From Sipunculus nudus (lineage: Eukaryota; Annelida; Sipuncula; Golfingiida; Sipunculidae): a stretch of DNA of 64,000 bases. The translations under genes and the position numbers were made by a program. Below, in pieces: positions 34,592 to 46,073 of the stretch. The stretch lies in NCBI GenBank assembly GCA_026874595.1, contig CM049317.1:46152401-46216400 (forward strand), given 5' to 3'. Positions within the stretch are counted from its first letter, which is position 1; the number at the start of each line of letters is the position of its first letter. The notes under the pieces were generated by a model, which searched no databases, was not told the DNA's origin, and saw only the letters and a program-made list of their open reading frames with translations.

Positions 34592-36319
34592 GACGGGGCA
34601 ATGACCAGTGCTCTCTTCACCTCCTCCTCTTCTATTTTCCTCAGTGCACGCCCAAGCAGACTGAAGGGAGGAAATAAATATACATAATCATAAGCCCATG
34701 GTAAATTTAAGGCATCTATCCCTTCTGCACCAGGGTCCAGTTTCCACGAAAAATATCTGTCCAGTTTACAATTTACTCTGCTTGCAAAAAGATCTATGTC
34801 CGGTTTCCCATAAAGAGAACACAAATTATCAAACACTAGCTGATCAAGTGACCACTCTTTACTGGCATGCTGTTTTCTGGACTGGCGGTCAGCCTCACAG
34901 TTTGTGGTTCCAGGTATGTGCACAGCAGTAAGCCAAACATGTTTATCTTTGGCCCAGAGCCATATGTCCCGGGTCAGCTCACACAGCTGCTGTTGTCTAC
35001 CCCCCATGGAGTTAATGTATGCCACAGCTACAGAATTGTCCATTTTCAGTCTTATATGTACATCAAGACAGTCTGAGCAGAGAGCTTTTAGGGTCAGGAA
35101 ACCTGCTAATAATTCTAAAACATTGATATGTAACTCGCTCTCTATTAGAGTCCAATGTCCACCTGTAGATTGTGATCCCCTGACTCCGCCCCAAGCAATT
35201 TTGGAAGCATTGGACTGCACACAAACTGAAGGCAGTCCGTGACTTACTGGGTTTGGCACTAGATTTTGTTTACAAGACCACCACTTAATGTGAGATTGTG
35301 CTAGATTAGATAACTTCTTTGATACATCAAAATTTCCCTTGGCCTCTTTTAAAGCATTAGATTTTTCCAGTTCAACTGTTTTTAAATAAATTTGGCCATA
35401 CAGTACTCCAGGTGCATATGCTACAAAAATGCCGACTATTTCAGCCACTTCTCTAATTGTGGGCATTTCCTTAAACAACATATTATTACACAATTTCCTC
35501 AAATTATCTATTTTCTCAGGCGGCAATGACACAGTCATATCTTGTGAATTAAGACAGAATCCTAAGTAAGTAACTTTGTATTAAGGCAGAAAACTGGATT
35601 TTGTTGGGTGTACAGTGAACCCAAGTCTCACTAACAGCTTAATTGTTTCAGTAATATTTTGCCAGCACTCCTCCATGGTTGATCCTTGAATATAGAGATC
35701 ATCTAAATACACAATGTTAAGAAAACCTTTTTTCCTCAGAGTAGCTGACACAGCCTTAAAAACTTTGGTATATATGCGTGGGGCTGATGCCAGTCCATTG
35801 ACTAAAGCACAAAATTGCATTAACTGGCCATTCCAGAAAAATCTGAAAAATTTTATTGAATTCTGGTGCTATTGGGATGGTGTAATAGGCATCCTTCAGG
35901 TCAATCGAGCACATGTTACAGTTTTTCCTCATCATGTTCAAGACATCACGTAAATTTTCCATTTTGAAATGTCTGTAAGTTATCATCTTATTGAGATTTG
36001 TTAAGTTCAAAATAATTCTATATTTCCCATCCTTCTTAGGTCTTGCAAAAATGTTAGAAATAAATTGCTCTTCTGTATGAATTGCCATCTCGATTACACC
36101 CTTTTTTAACATGAGTTTGAGTTCAGAGTCGATAGCATTTAACTCATTTTTATCAAAATTATACGGTTGTGGTACCCGTAATTGATCAGGTGTATTAGTA
36201 AACTCAATGTCACACCCTTGAATAGCATTTAAAATCCATTCATCTGATGTAATCTCTTCCCATGCCGACTTGTTATTAGCAGTGTTACCTGCTGTATATA
36301 GCTCAACATAATGTTTAAG
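34282..36319 (-). pseudogene. DIRS reverse transcriptase, RNase H, methyltransferase-like
   Basis: The RT fingers and palm begin after a TAG (36,320-36,322). SIDLKDAYYTIPIAP is followed by a one-base frameshift in an A/T run near 35,843-35,852. The palm resumes as FCALVNGLASAPRI, with the YLDD active site. A TAA (35,581-35,583) interrupts the same frame. The following 418 codons hold RNase H (MDNSVAV, EADRQSR) and a C-terminal DIRS domain with LFASR and YLFPPFSLL, resembling the phage-type DNA methyltransferase domain of DIRS elements. The first RNase H Asp appears replaced by Asn (QSNAS, residue 110). Confidence 0.88.
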
Positions 36320-36390
36320 CTATCTTATCATATTCTCAATGTTCTGACTGATATCACTTAAACTGCTATCATGAAGAGTGTGAATATTGC

Positions 36391-37726
36391 TTACCAATCT
36401 CTATACTTGTTGTTGAAGTGGTTCCTGTTCTTGAACTGTTTTTTCTGGTTCTGATACCCGCCCTTCTTCTGGCCTAAAAAATGACTCTTGCCTTTGAAGT
36501 CATTTCTGTTCCCCAAAAAACGGCGGTGCTGGCCATAGTTCTGGCGAGACTGGGAACTGGAACCCTTCTTGTATGCCTTGTCAGATGTTAATTTGTGTGA
36601 CAGTTTGTTGGACTCTTCAATATCTTTCAGAGTCTTAGTGATGTCATCCCCAAACAGCTGGCTAGTAATGGGGGTATTTGTGCTACAAATTTCCCTGTAG
36701 TCCTTATCTAAATCTGGCTTGATCAAATCACGCCGCTTGTAATTGAGCTTGATATTAGCATTGCAGATCATAGTAATGCCATCCATAACCTGCCTGACAG
36801 CTTGTTTAACATCCAACTCAACTAGCTTCATCTCCTTTGATTTGATCTTGCAAAGCTGATCTGCCAGATTAACAAGTGGGATAAGGCCTTTTGTAATGCT
36901 GTTCTCGTATTCTGGAAGGATATATCTCTGGTCTGCGTGTACTTCCGCATCTTCCTCCAGATTTCATTGTTGACACGTGTGGGAGCTAAACGTGGGCAGT
37001 TCTCAGGTGGCATATACTTTTCACCCTTTTTTTTCCACTTTAGCCTGTTCCAGGGACTTCTTATTATCTAAGAGGTCATTAATTATAGTTGCCAGTCTGG
37101 CACCAAGTCTATCTCCAAATACAGTTGGAGTTTCATATTCCTGAAGAATTTCATCCAGGTCATCATTATCATTATCACTCTGAACTTCCCCCTCTGAAGC
37201 TAGCATGTCATTCAGTTTTGCATCAACATCACTGTCACTCTCTGACATAGTATGATCAGCTCCTTGTTTACAGTCACCATGTTCCGCTGGGTCAGTTTCC
37301 ACCAGATTTAGTGGTATTCTGCCCCGTTTACTTGGAGGGCAGCCCCCAGCAGGGTCAGATATGGGTCTCTTAGCTGTGCCAGCCTTAATGACCCCATGGT
37401 CTGTAGGGTCAGATTCCTTGTTGACTAGGCTGACCCTTTGCTGTGAGTCAGGCGTCAGGGGCGTGTCCTTTGTCCCCAGAACCCCAGATATGTTGTTAAC
37501 AAAGCCAGTCATCTGGCTTAGCATGGTGGAACTTTGAGCCTGCATGACCCTTAACTGTTGCATGTTTTTGGTGCACAAGCAGAGATAAACAGTCACCAGA
37601 TCCGTCACTTGACTTTACATTAGTGACATCATGTGGCATCCTTTGGCTTACAGGCTGATCTGCTGCAGAGATGTTCAAGGATTCACCTTGATCTTGCATT
37701 GCATGCTCACTTTGGTTAGAAGCCAT
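36391..37726 (-). pseudogene. DIRS gag-like gene, several frameshifts
   Basis: Open segments in different frames follow one another: 37,726-37,496, 37,608-37,021, 37,013-36,828 and 36,831-36,391. The second is acidic near its end (SDSDVDAKLNDMLASEG). The third starts PPENCPRLAPTRVNNEIWRK, a DIRS Gag-like stretch. The last ends in a Lys/Gln/Asn-rich tail suited to RNA binding. Breaks lie at homopolymers (for example the T8 run near 37,028), consistent with single-base indels. Confidence 0.7.
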
Positions 37727-37789
37727 TTCTTATGTATATTAAGAAAAACTGATATCAAATAGGTAAGTTCATCCAGATGTGTGGTGTAT

Positions 37790-37930
37790 GACTGTATCCA
37801 GCCAAAGCTGGTTCAGCAATTACCAGTTGTAAATTGCTATACAGTGATTACACCAACTAAATTATTTCTCTGTATCCAGCCAAAGCTGGTCCAGCAATTT
37901 CCAGTATTCAAATTGCTATACAGATATGTA
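37790..37930. repeat. Two-copy direct repeat in DIRS 5' region
   Basis: 'tgtatccagccaaagctggt' followed by 'cagcaatt...ccag...aaattgctatacag' occurs twice, near 37,794 and 37,871 (about 77 bp apart). It lies between the right terminus and gag, where an internal promoter would be expected. Confidence 0.7.
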
Positions 37931-38079
37931 TGATTTATCCAATCTTGCTGAAACAATCCAAAAATAAGTAGTCCGCTGAAAACGCAGTAACTATACAAAG
38001 ATAAAAAGAGATAAGCCAAGTAAGTCTGTCCCAGTGGACAAGCAAGCGCACTCTGACCTGTGACTAGCAGCTGCGTGCT

Positions 38080-38121
38080 ATCTCACGTGACCACTGAGTG
38101 TGAGTTACAGCGAGGTAGAAT
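38080..38121. repeat. DIRS right inverted terminal repeat
   Basis: 42 bp ending CGAGGTAGAAT. The sequence just inside (38,056-38,079) also matches the loop of the inverted repeat outside the left end. Confidence 0.9.
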
Positions 38122-38329
38122 CAGCACAGATTCCCTGATGTTAGAAATAAAGACGTTTACCGGTTGCGTGTACTCTGCCATGGCGTCGGGTGAAAATAGG
38201 TTACATTGACCTATTTTCGGTTTCCCAAAGAGCACCGTCAACATATTTAGTTTAAACTTCCTCAGCCTTACAGTTTAGATTTGTCCCCCATGTAACGGAC
38301 GACCGGACGGAAAAAGAGTGACCGCTCGA

Positions 38330-38366
38330 GCTCAATCTCCTTTAATTCAGTCAGCTGAGCTAAAAA
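38330..38366 (+). repeat. Family F tail fragment (hairpin plus A run)
   Basis: 'ggacggaaaaagag' then 'ttcagtcagctgagctaaaaaaa', like the ends at 19,030 and 45,450. Only the tail is present, between the DIRS element and element C. Confidence 0.5.
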
Positions 38367-38435
38367 AAGACAAAAATGATGGCTGAGGGCAAGACCTGGA
38401 CTCGAGCCTTCGGCTAATGCGGGTCTACTGATTAT

Positions 38436-38486
<51 letters not shown>

Positions 38487-38492
38487 TATATA

Positions 38493-40790
38493 TCATTGTA
38501 TCCCAAGACAAAGTCGGGGGATAATATATGATAATATCCCAAAATCAAGCTGATCGAACTCATGGATAGGGTTGTCATGTTCAAGAAACTGGTGGCGCCA
38601 CCTATTATTCTTTTCTTGTTTCGTGCCTTTTAATACCCCCAAAATTGCCACTTGACAGTACTGTGAGCATTATAAGTCAAAAACTAATGGACAGATTTCT
38701 TTCATATTATGCATATACATAGATATGGGTTATGGGATGATGTTTATTTAAATTGGGGTCATGACCTTTCCTATGATAGTGGCCTTGACCTTGAATATTG
38801 GCATATATGGTGAAAATTACACAAAATCATTAATATCTCAATAAGGGATGCATGGATTGGTCCAAAAATCAACTTGATCGAAGATCTTGGATAGTAATGT
38901 CATGTACCGGAAACTGGTGGCGCCACCTGTTATTCTTTTATTTGTTTTCGTGCCGTTTAATACCCCCATCATGGCCACTTAACAGTACTGTGAGCATTAT
39001 AAGTCAAAAACTAATGGACAGATTTCTTTCATATTATGCATATACATAATCATAGGTTATGGGATGATGTTAATATACGTTGGGGTCATGACCTTTCCCG
39101 TGAAAGTGTCCTTAACCTTGAATATTGCCATATATGGTGAAAATCACACAAATCATTAATATCTCGATAAGGGTTGCATGGATTCATCCAAAAATCAACT
39201 TGACCGAAGATCTTGAATAGTGTTGTCATGTACCGGAAACTGGTAGCGCCACCTGTTATTCTTTTAGTTGCTTTCGTGCCGTTTAACACCCCATCATTGC
39301 CACTTTACAGTACTGTGAGCATTTTAAGTCAAAAACTAATGGACAGATTTCTTTTATATTATGCATATATACTTAGACATGGGTATTTAAGATGTTTATT
39401 TAAATTGGGGTCATGACCTTTCCTATGAGAGTGGCCTTGACCTTGAATATTGCCATATATGGTGAAAATTACACAAAATCATTAATATCTCAATAAGGGA
39501 TGCATGGATTGGTCCAAAAATCAACTTGATCGAAGATCTTAGATAGTAATGTCATGTACCGGAAACTGGTGGCGCCACCTGTTATTCTTTTATTTGTTTT
39601 CGTGCCGTTTAATACCCCCATCATGGCCACTTAACAGTACTGTGAGTATTATAAGTCAAAAACTAATGGACAGATTTCTTTCATATTATGCATATACATA
39701 ATCATAGGTTATGGGATGATGTTAATATACGTTGGGGTCATGACCTTTCCCGTGAAAGTGTCCTTAACCTTGAATATTGCCATATATGGTGAAAATCACA
39801 CAAATCATTAATATCTCGATAAGGGTTGCATGGACTCATCCAAAAATCAACTTGACCGAAGATCTTGAATAGTGTTGTCATGTACCGGAAACTGGTAGCG
39901 CCACCTGTTATTCTTTTAGTTGCTTTCGTGCCGTTTAACACCCCATCATTGCCACTTTACAGTACTGTGAGCATTTTAAGTCAAAAACTAATGGACAGAT
40001 TTCTTTTATATTATGCATATATACTTAGACATGGGTATTTAAGATGTTTATTTAAATTGGGGTCATGACCTTTCCTATGAGAGTGGCCTTGACCTTGAAT
40101 ATTCCCATATTTGGTGAAATTCACCCAAAATCTTTAATATCTCAGTATCTCTCTAGTATCTCAGGGATATATGGAATAATCCAAAAATCAAAGACCGAAG
40201 ATCTTGGATAGCTTTGTCTTTTGCAGAAGACAGGTGGCGCCACCTTATGTCGTTTTCTTGTTAAAATGAAAATAATGCAATAACTTTGTAAGAATTTGTG
40301 GTACAGTCACCAAACCCACAGGTTTGATGCATCTTATCAACGGCTAGGTCAACTTCGGACATAGATGACCTTGATGCATTTTTTCAAGGTCACAGCAGCG
40401 ATTATGCTGCTTAAATGATATTAGAGCAATAACTCAAAAAGAATTTGTGGTACAGTCACCAAACCTACAGTTTAGATGCAACTTATCAAGGGCTAGGCAA
40501 AGTTCGAATATGGATGACCTTGATGCATTTTTCAAGGTCACAGAGGCGATAACGCTGAAATGATGTTAACTTTAAAAAATCAGTAAGGGATGCATGGATT
40601 GGTCCATAAATCAAACTGACATAAGATCTATGATAGCATTGTTTTCTGCAGAAGACAGGTGGCTCCACCTTATGTTGTTTTCTTGCTAAAATGATGTTTA
40701 AACGGAATAACTTTGTAAGAATTTGAGGTACAGTCACCAAACCCACAAATTTGATGCATCTTATCAACGGCTAGGTCAAATTTGACCAAC
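38493..40790 (+). mobile_element. Helitron-like element C, 3' end uncertain
   Basis: It begins TCATTGTATCC as element B does, with a 5' hairpin (38,498-38,523; GTATCCC/GGGATA with inner GAC/GTC), then about 326-bp tandem units that are the inverse of element A's. No GCC run follows the hairpin. Beyond 40,250 the units give way to shorter repeats with 'gtggtacagtcaccaaaccca' and 'gatgcatcttatcaa' (three copies). I could not find a hairpin plus CTAG end. It starts directly after an (AT)n tract. Confidence 0.6.
38590..40260. repeat. Tandem core of element C, 326-bp units in 652-bp dimers
   Basis: GGTCATGACC markers at 38,757, 39,084, 39,409, 39,736 and 40,061 give spacings of 325-327 bp. The segment 39,084-39,735 is almost identical to the next 652 bp, so dimers amplified recently. 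Each unit has a form of GGTGGCGCCACCTGT and 'ggccttgaccttgaatat'. Confidence 0.88.
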
Positions 40791-41470
40791 ATTTATATTT
40801 ATCTGCTGCATCCAGACTTAACGTAGTGACCTCTACACTGGGGTAGTTTAAAAAGCATTATATGGTATGGGGGGGGGGGGGGGGTGGACCGGACCGCTTG
40901 GGCCCATAATTTTTGGCTGGACCGGACCGCCACCACAATATACCGGACCTCCGATCCCTGGACCGGACTGGCCCTTCAACCTGCAACCATTGTTTTGAAC
41001 AATGTGCTTGCTACGTAGGTTCAAAACAGACTAATTTTAAACCACAATAATTGTACTGGAACCACTGGCAGAATTTTTGTTACGCCCATGATTTTCTAGA
41101 TAGTTTTGACATAGAATCTCAGGGCCAGTGAAGGGGTTTGGTGGAGTCAGCCATTCAATTTATCATTATTTTTTTTTTTTTATTTTTGCTTGTATTACAA
41201 ATTTGTTTACGGGGCCCAGGGTTGGCCAAGAGTTTTTTAGAGCCCAGAAAAGTTCTGAAGGATGTCGCTTTTGTGTAAGCTAATGTGTAGTTTAATACAG
41301 AATGCCGGCCATACTATTTTTATTTAGTAAAACGGCATAATATGTAATTGTGAGGGAAAACATTTTTAAGAGTCACACATGAGTAGTCTATTATTCGTAT
41401 TATTTAGTTAAATTTATTTTATTTATAGGGATGGGATGAAGTGGGGGGGGGGGGGGGGGGAGTGTCGGTA
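40791..41470. other. Intergenic, no gene seen
   Basis: Contains two long G tracts (near 40,869-40,883 and 41,443-41,460) and a 'ggaccggaccgc' repetition at 40,888-40,965. Nothing else was identified. Confidence 0.4.
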
Positions 41471-41479
41471 AGCCTTCAC

Positions 41480-41710
41480 CTTTTATCCCCAAAAAATATG
41501 TGGGGTTCCTTACCCCTTATACAATGAATATATGAAAAATAAAAGCTATATGGTGAGTGGTTGTTGAGTTATAAAGAGTTATCCCTAAACTTTAACCTGA
41601 GCTTTGTTGGGACCTGTACAAAGTTTGTTCGTGAAGTGTTAATAACTGGTCCAGAAATAAAAATAGGGGAAAGTTTCAATAGATGTGCTAGGTATTGTCG
41701 CTGAACATCA
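41480..41710. repeat. Repeat family G, one unit
   Basis: 'gttgagttataaagagtta...aaactttaacctgagctttgttgggacctgtacaaa' matches 45,585-45,650 and more weakly 45,820-45,865. A dispersed noncoding unit of about 230-250 bp. Confidence 0.55.
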
Positions 41711-41959
41711 GGCTTCAAAGTTTAATTGAAATATCTTCATCAGAAAATGGAGCAATGAGCCTAACAAAACAAGTGACCCATGGGTCATGACGCTCCGCCG
41801 ACAGACATGTTAACGATGTCTTGCACAGGCAACTAATTAAGATAATGTAGGTTGTATCATCACCATTCATGCATATTAGTTTAAGTTCATCAAGACCCAA
41901 AAGCACACCAAATTGTATAACAAGCCATCCAGCCGTTCCTTAGATATCTGGCAATATGT

Positions 41960-42580
41960 GTGTATTTGCATTATTTCAGGGGTGCTTAAACATGTCCCGT
42001 AACTCGGAGAATATATAATTTAGTGACCTAATATCAGGTTTCTGGGGAGAACTTTTGGGACACTCAGGTTCATGTTTCTAGCCTCTACGATTACAATTTG
42101 TGCCTTGTTAACGGACATAGTGTTCTATAAAATATAGGTAAAAATTCGTTAAAATTCAGATAATGCAGGTGGCACCACCATTTATGCCCAGTACCTTAGG
42201 TTCATTTGGACCCATACGCACACAAATCTGGCAATGTGAATGTATTTTACATTATTAAAGTTTCTGAGAACTTTGAAGAACACACAGGATGCAGAGGTTC
42301 ATGATTCTAGGCTTTATGGTTAAGATTTGTGCCCTGTTAACGGACGGCCGAACTGACCATCAATGCATTAGTAATTCAGGTACCGGAGCTTTGGTATCAT
42401 ATTTTCAATATTCTAGGGGGTATTTATAAGCCCCATAGCTCAGAGGATATTGATAACAGAAACATAATTTCAGTTTTCCAAGGAGATTTTTCATGGATCT
42501 CCCTGGAAGATTCTAGGTCCAACGGTTATGATTTGTGCCCTGTCAACTGACAACCGCTTCTCTAAGGTCTCAAAAGAGAA
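41960..42580. repeat. Degenerate tandem copies ending in GTGCCCTGTTAACGGAC
   Basis: Three units end in 'tttgtgcc(c/t)tgttaacggac' or 'tttgtgccctgtcaactgac' at about 42,100, 42,340 and 42,545, each preceded by 'gcccc(a/g)tagctc(g/a)gaggat' or a similar string. A related unit lies at 45,215-45,395. A variant palindrome, GGTGGCACCACC, is at 42,169. Confidence 0.55.
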
Positions 42581-42585
42581 ACAAG

Positions 42586-43190
42586 GGACCCATGGGTCAC
42601 GGCGCTCAGCTGTTATATATGATAAAAAATATGATTTGGAAATGAGGCACATGCTGGTTTCGTGTGGTAATAAATATAAGCTGTATTATGAGTTGTTGGT
42701 GTTTAGCTTTTGTATGATTTTGATAGTATCTTTGGAGACAGGGAATAGGATTGATTTCATTTATATTATTAACAAATGGAGTGCTACGGTCATACAGATT
42801 TTGACTTGGCCATATAACTTATAAGCAGCACATATAAAATAAGAGTTTAACTATTTATTAAAATTTAATAACAAATATTGTTAAATATAATTTTTATTAA
42901 AAATAATAAGAGGATCATGATTTTTAAAAATAAAATATAACTGAAATGATTATTAAAATAATATTATAGAATATATTCATGAATGCATTCATGAATACAT
43001 TTAAAAGTATTTGCACTGGTATTCAAATACTTTTATTTTTACCTGAATTCCCATTCTTATGCAAGAAATATAATAATGGAGTACATATTCATATTCGTAT
43101 TCAAATACATTTGCGAAGTATTCGCACCATGTCTGGTATTTATTCAGTTTTAGCCAAACAATGATGTTGAAAATCCAGAATATACAAAAT
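42586..43190 (+). repeat. Repeat family E, uninterrupted copy
   Basis: Starts GGGACCCATGGGTCACGGCG and matches 15,355-15,808 plus 17,247-17,390 end to end. It preserves the empty site 'aatacttttatttttacctg' where element B inserted in the other copy. Noncoding. Confidence 0.82.
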
Positions 43191-43639
43191 TCACAAACTG
43201 AAATAATGATCATAAGTACCTAGTTTTATGGCTTTTATTTATATTAAAAAAATAAATGTAATATATTCACTTAGGACTACTTTCACATCAATCTACACCA
43301 GACACAGTAGGAATATAGATTAATAATATCAACTGCATCTTTGTCCATCATTAATTTCCTTCTTTTGATCCCTTATGATTAGAAATGAATAATATTTCTT
43401 TTTTATCATTAAAATTGAACTGAAAAATACCATAGGTGACTGTATGATGTTATTTGGAATACGTTACATTCTATCCATCCATACAAGATTCTTACATCAT
43501 CAGTAACTGCAAGTTGATTTCCTGTTACTCATCAACTATCAAATTCCTTTTCTATTTATTTTTCTTTAATTTGTTAATAAAAACCAATGATAATTTATTA
43601 ATTTATTGTTTCTTGTTATGTTGTTGGTCAAAACAACTA

Positions 43640-45075
43640 CTAGATGAGTTGGGTTGGACACCTGGATCAACTGTGGCTGGCCATAAGCTGCCTGGCTGCC
43701 CCAGTGTATGCCTCGCCTCAAGCGTGCATAATTTGCTGAAAGATCAACATACAGGTGACTGAAGAGGGGCTGGGGACAGCCTGGGTCTGACATGGTCTCA
43801 TAAAAACGTTAATAAAAGCTATCATTTTTGGCCAATTTCTTTTAGCTTTCTAAACTCAAAAGCTGTAATCCTTATGTGTGCTTGATATGAAAATTATATC
43901 AACAGTACTCACAGGAAACAATTGTGCCATGGTCAAATTTGGGCAAAATTTAAGGTACTAATTTTATATTTATACTAATAACTTATAAAATTTGAAAAAA
44001 ATTCAGAACTAATTTGGGTATTCAATCTTGATGAAATAATGTAACATTCCTGACAAAAATCTCTAGTTTCAGCAATCCTCTTGTTAAGGGAGTAAATATT
44101 TTTCTTGAATTTTTACAAAGTGCATTGTTTATATATATTTATCATATATGATCAAAGTCAGATCAGTGGTTTTGATATAAGGCAGTCTTGAAGTGTTACA
44201 ATGGGTTTTTAATGGAAAAATGAATTTTTTTCATTAATATCTCGAAGGAATTAAGTCCTAGTGACCAAATCCTTGGCATGGTAGGGGACTGCCAAATTTT
44301 AGGAACTGAGAGCTGAAGCAGGGGAGCTGAGCTCTAGCAAACTGCATAAACACTAGCTTGATGTAAACAATATGTGACATGATGCTTGAAAACTTAAATA
44401 AAATCTACAGTTTTTGATCAACTGGTTTCCAATTTTTAGTGTTAACAGATGAAATGCTAACAAAAACATGCTGTGAAAATTAATTCCACAGCAGTAATAG
44501 GAAAAAAAGTGCCATGGTCAAAGTTGGGCAAAATTTAAGGTACCATTTTTTTAATGTTTGCTAATATTTTAAATAATTGATCTAATTTTTGGAAAACAAA
44601 TTAATTTTGATTAATTAAAGTTATATTACTGAAAAAAAAGTCCTAAGCTTTAACATGTTTTGTGTTAAGTGATCAAATATTTCCTGATTTTTTACAAAAT
44701 GCATTATGTTTGGGCCCATAATATTTTTAAATTATATAATACAGACCTATTTTCTGACATGTACATAGGAACTATATAGAGGATTATTTATGGTAAATAT
44801 GAGGGAAAAACAGATGAGTGGTTTTGATATTAGACAGTCCTGAAGTATGAAAATAGGTTTTTAATAAAAAAAATTCATGTTTTTCCTTAATTTCTCAATG
44901 GAAGGAAGTCGCAAATACCCAGTTTTCTGCTTGGTAGGAGATCTTTGGGACATCAAACATTATGCCGAATTTATGATTCCTAGGTCTTATGGTTTCAAAA
45001 CGTGCCACATCCATGGACGGACAGACGACGGACCACGACTATAGCTCAGATGACTTATAGTTAGCCGAGCTAAAA
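43640..45075 (+). repeat. Repeat family F, two tandem copies
   Basis: Copies at about 43,790-44,300 and 44,370-45,075 share 'gtgccatggtcaaa(t/g)ttgggcaaaatttaagg' with each other and with 18,440-18,475. The second ends with 'ggacggacagacgacgg', the AGCT hairpin and an A run. Confidence 0.65.
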
Positions 45076-45079
45076 ATTT

Positions 45080-45455
45080 GTAAACATAAAAAAAAACACA
45101 GGTGGCGCCATCAGTCTGCAGGAACTATTGAACACTCCATGATCAATATGCATGAAAAGGAATCATTGCGTTAATTGCATTGGCTTTTCAGATACTGGAG
45201 CTTTTGTATCAAATTTTTAATTATTCTGGGGAGTATTTCTGAGCCCCATAGCTCGAAGGTTTGGGCAATAGAGACCTAATTTCATGTTTTCAAGGAGATA
45301 CTTATGGACATTCAAGGATATCAAGTGAGAAGATTCAAGTTCCAGCATTTACATTTTGTGCCCTGTTAACAGACAGACAGACAGACGGACGACCTACCAA
45401 AAGTGAGAGTGATTGCTATAGCTCAAATGACTTTCAGTCAGCTGGGCTAAAAACC
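45080..45455 (+). repeat. Repeat with ACAGGTGGCGCCA and GGAC/hairpin tail
   Basis: 'aaaacacaggtggcgccatcag' at 45,099, then a unit like those in 41,960-42,580, then GACA/GACGGACG and the hairpin 'tatagctcaaatgactttcagtcagctgggcta' followed by AAAAA. Confidence 0.55.
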
Positions 45456-45474
45456 TTAACTGGACTTATTCATG

Positions 45475-45920
45475 AACATTCCCGGCCTGTGACCTTGACC
45501 TTTTGATCCCTAAATCATACGGGGGATTCCTAATCCGCTATGAAATAGATATATGAAATATAAAAACAATAGAGTAAGTGGTTGCCGAGTTATAAAGATT
45601 AACTAAAAACTTCAACCTGAACTGGGTTGGGATCTGTACAAATTTTGTCTAACTACATGCCCAAAAATCAAAATATGGTAAAAACTTTTAATAGCTGTGC
45701 TAACCTGACTTTTTCATGGACAAAGGGTACCTGTGATCTTAACCTTTGGATCCCCAAACCATAGGATGGATTAATAACCACCTAAACAATACATATGTGT
45801 AATATGAAAGCAATCGGGCAGTGAGTGCCAAATTATAGGCTTTACAACAAACTTTAACCTGGAGTGTCTATGGACGATGCCAACAACGGTATAAGCTTGC
45901 CCAAACTTCATTCAAGCGAG
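45475..45920 (+). repeat. Repeat family G, two units
   Basis: Two degenerate units of about 250 bp starting 'cctgtgaccttgaccttttgatccc' (45,485) and 'cctgtgatcttaacctttggatcccc' (45,730). Confidence 0.6.
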
Positions 45921-45924
45921 CTAA

Positions 45925-46030
45925 AAAATTGACTAATTTGAATACAAACAGAATTTTGGCAGTAGATTTGTATTGCATAAGGTACTTCTTTCAAATGAGC
46001 CTTTTTTGTGTGTTTTGCAAAGAACCAATG

Positions 46031-46073
<43 letters not shown>

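Larger units (their letters stand above)
33320..38121 (-). mobile_element. DIRS-type tyrosine-recombinase retrotransposon, decayed
   Basis: A 4.8-kb element ended by 42-bp perfect inverted terminal repeats (33,320-33,361 and 38,080-38,121). On the minus strand the order is gag, reverse transcriptase with RNase H and a methyltransferase-like domain, then tyrosine recombinase. This order with inverted termini and no integrase defines DIRS elements, which integrate through a circular intermediate without target duplication. Several frame breaks and stops show that it is inactive. Confidence 0.9.
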
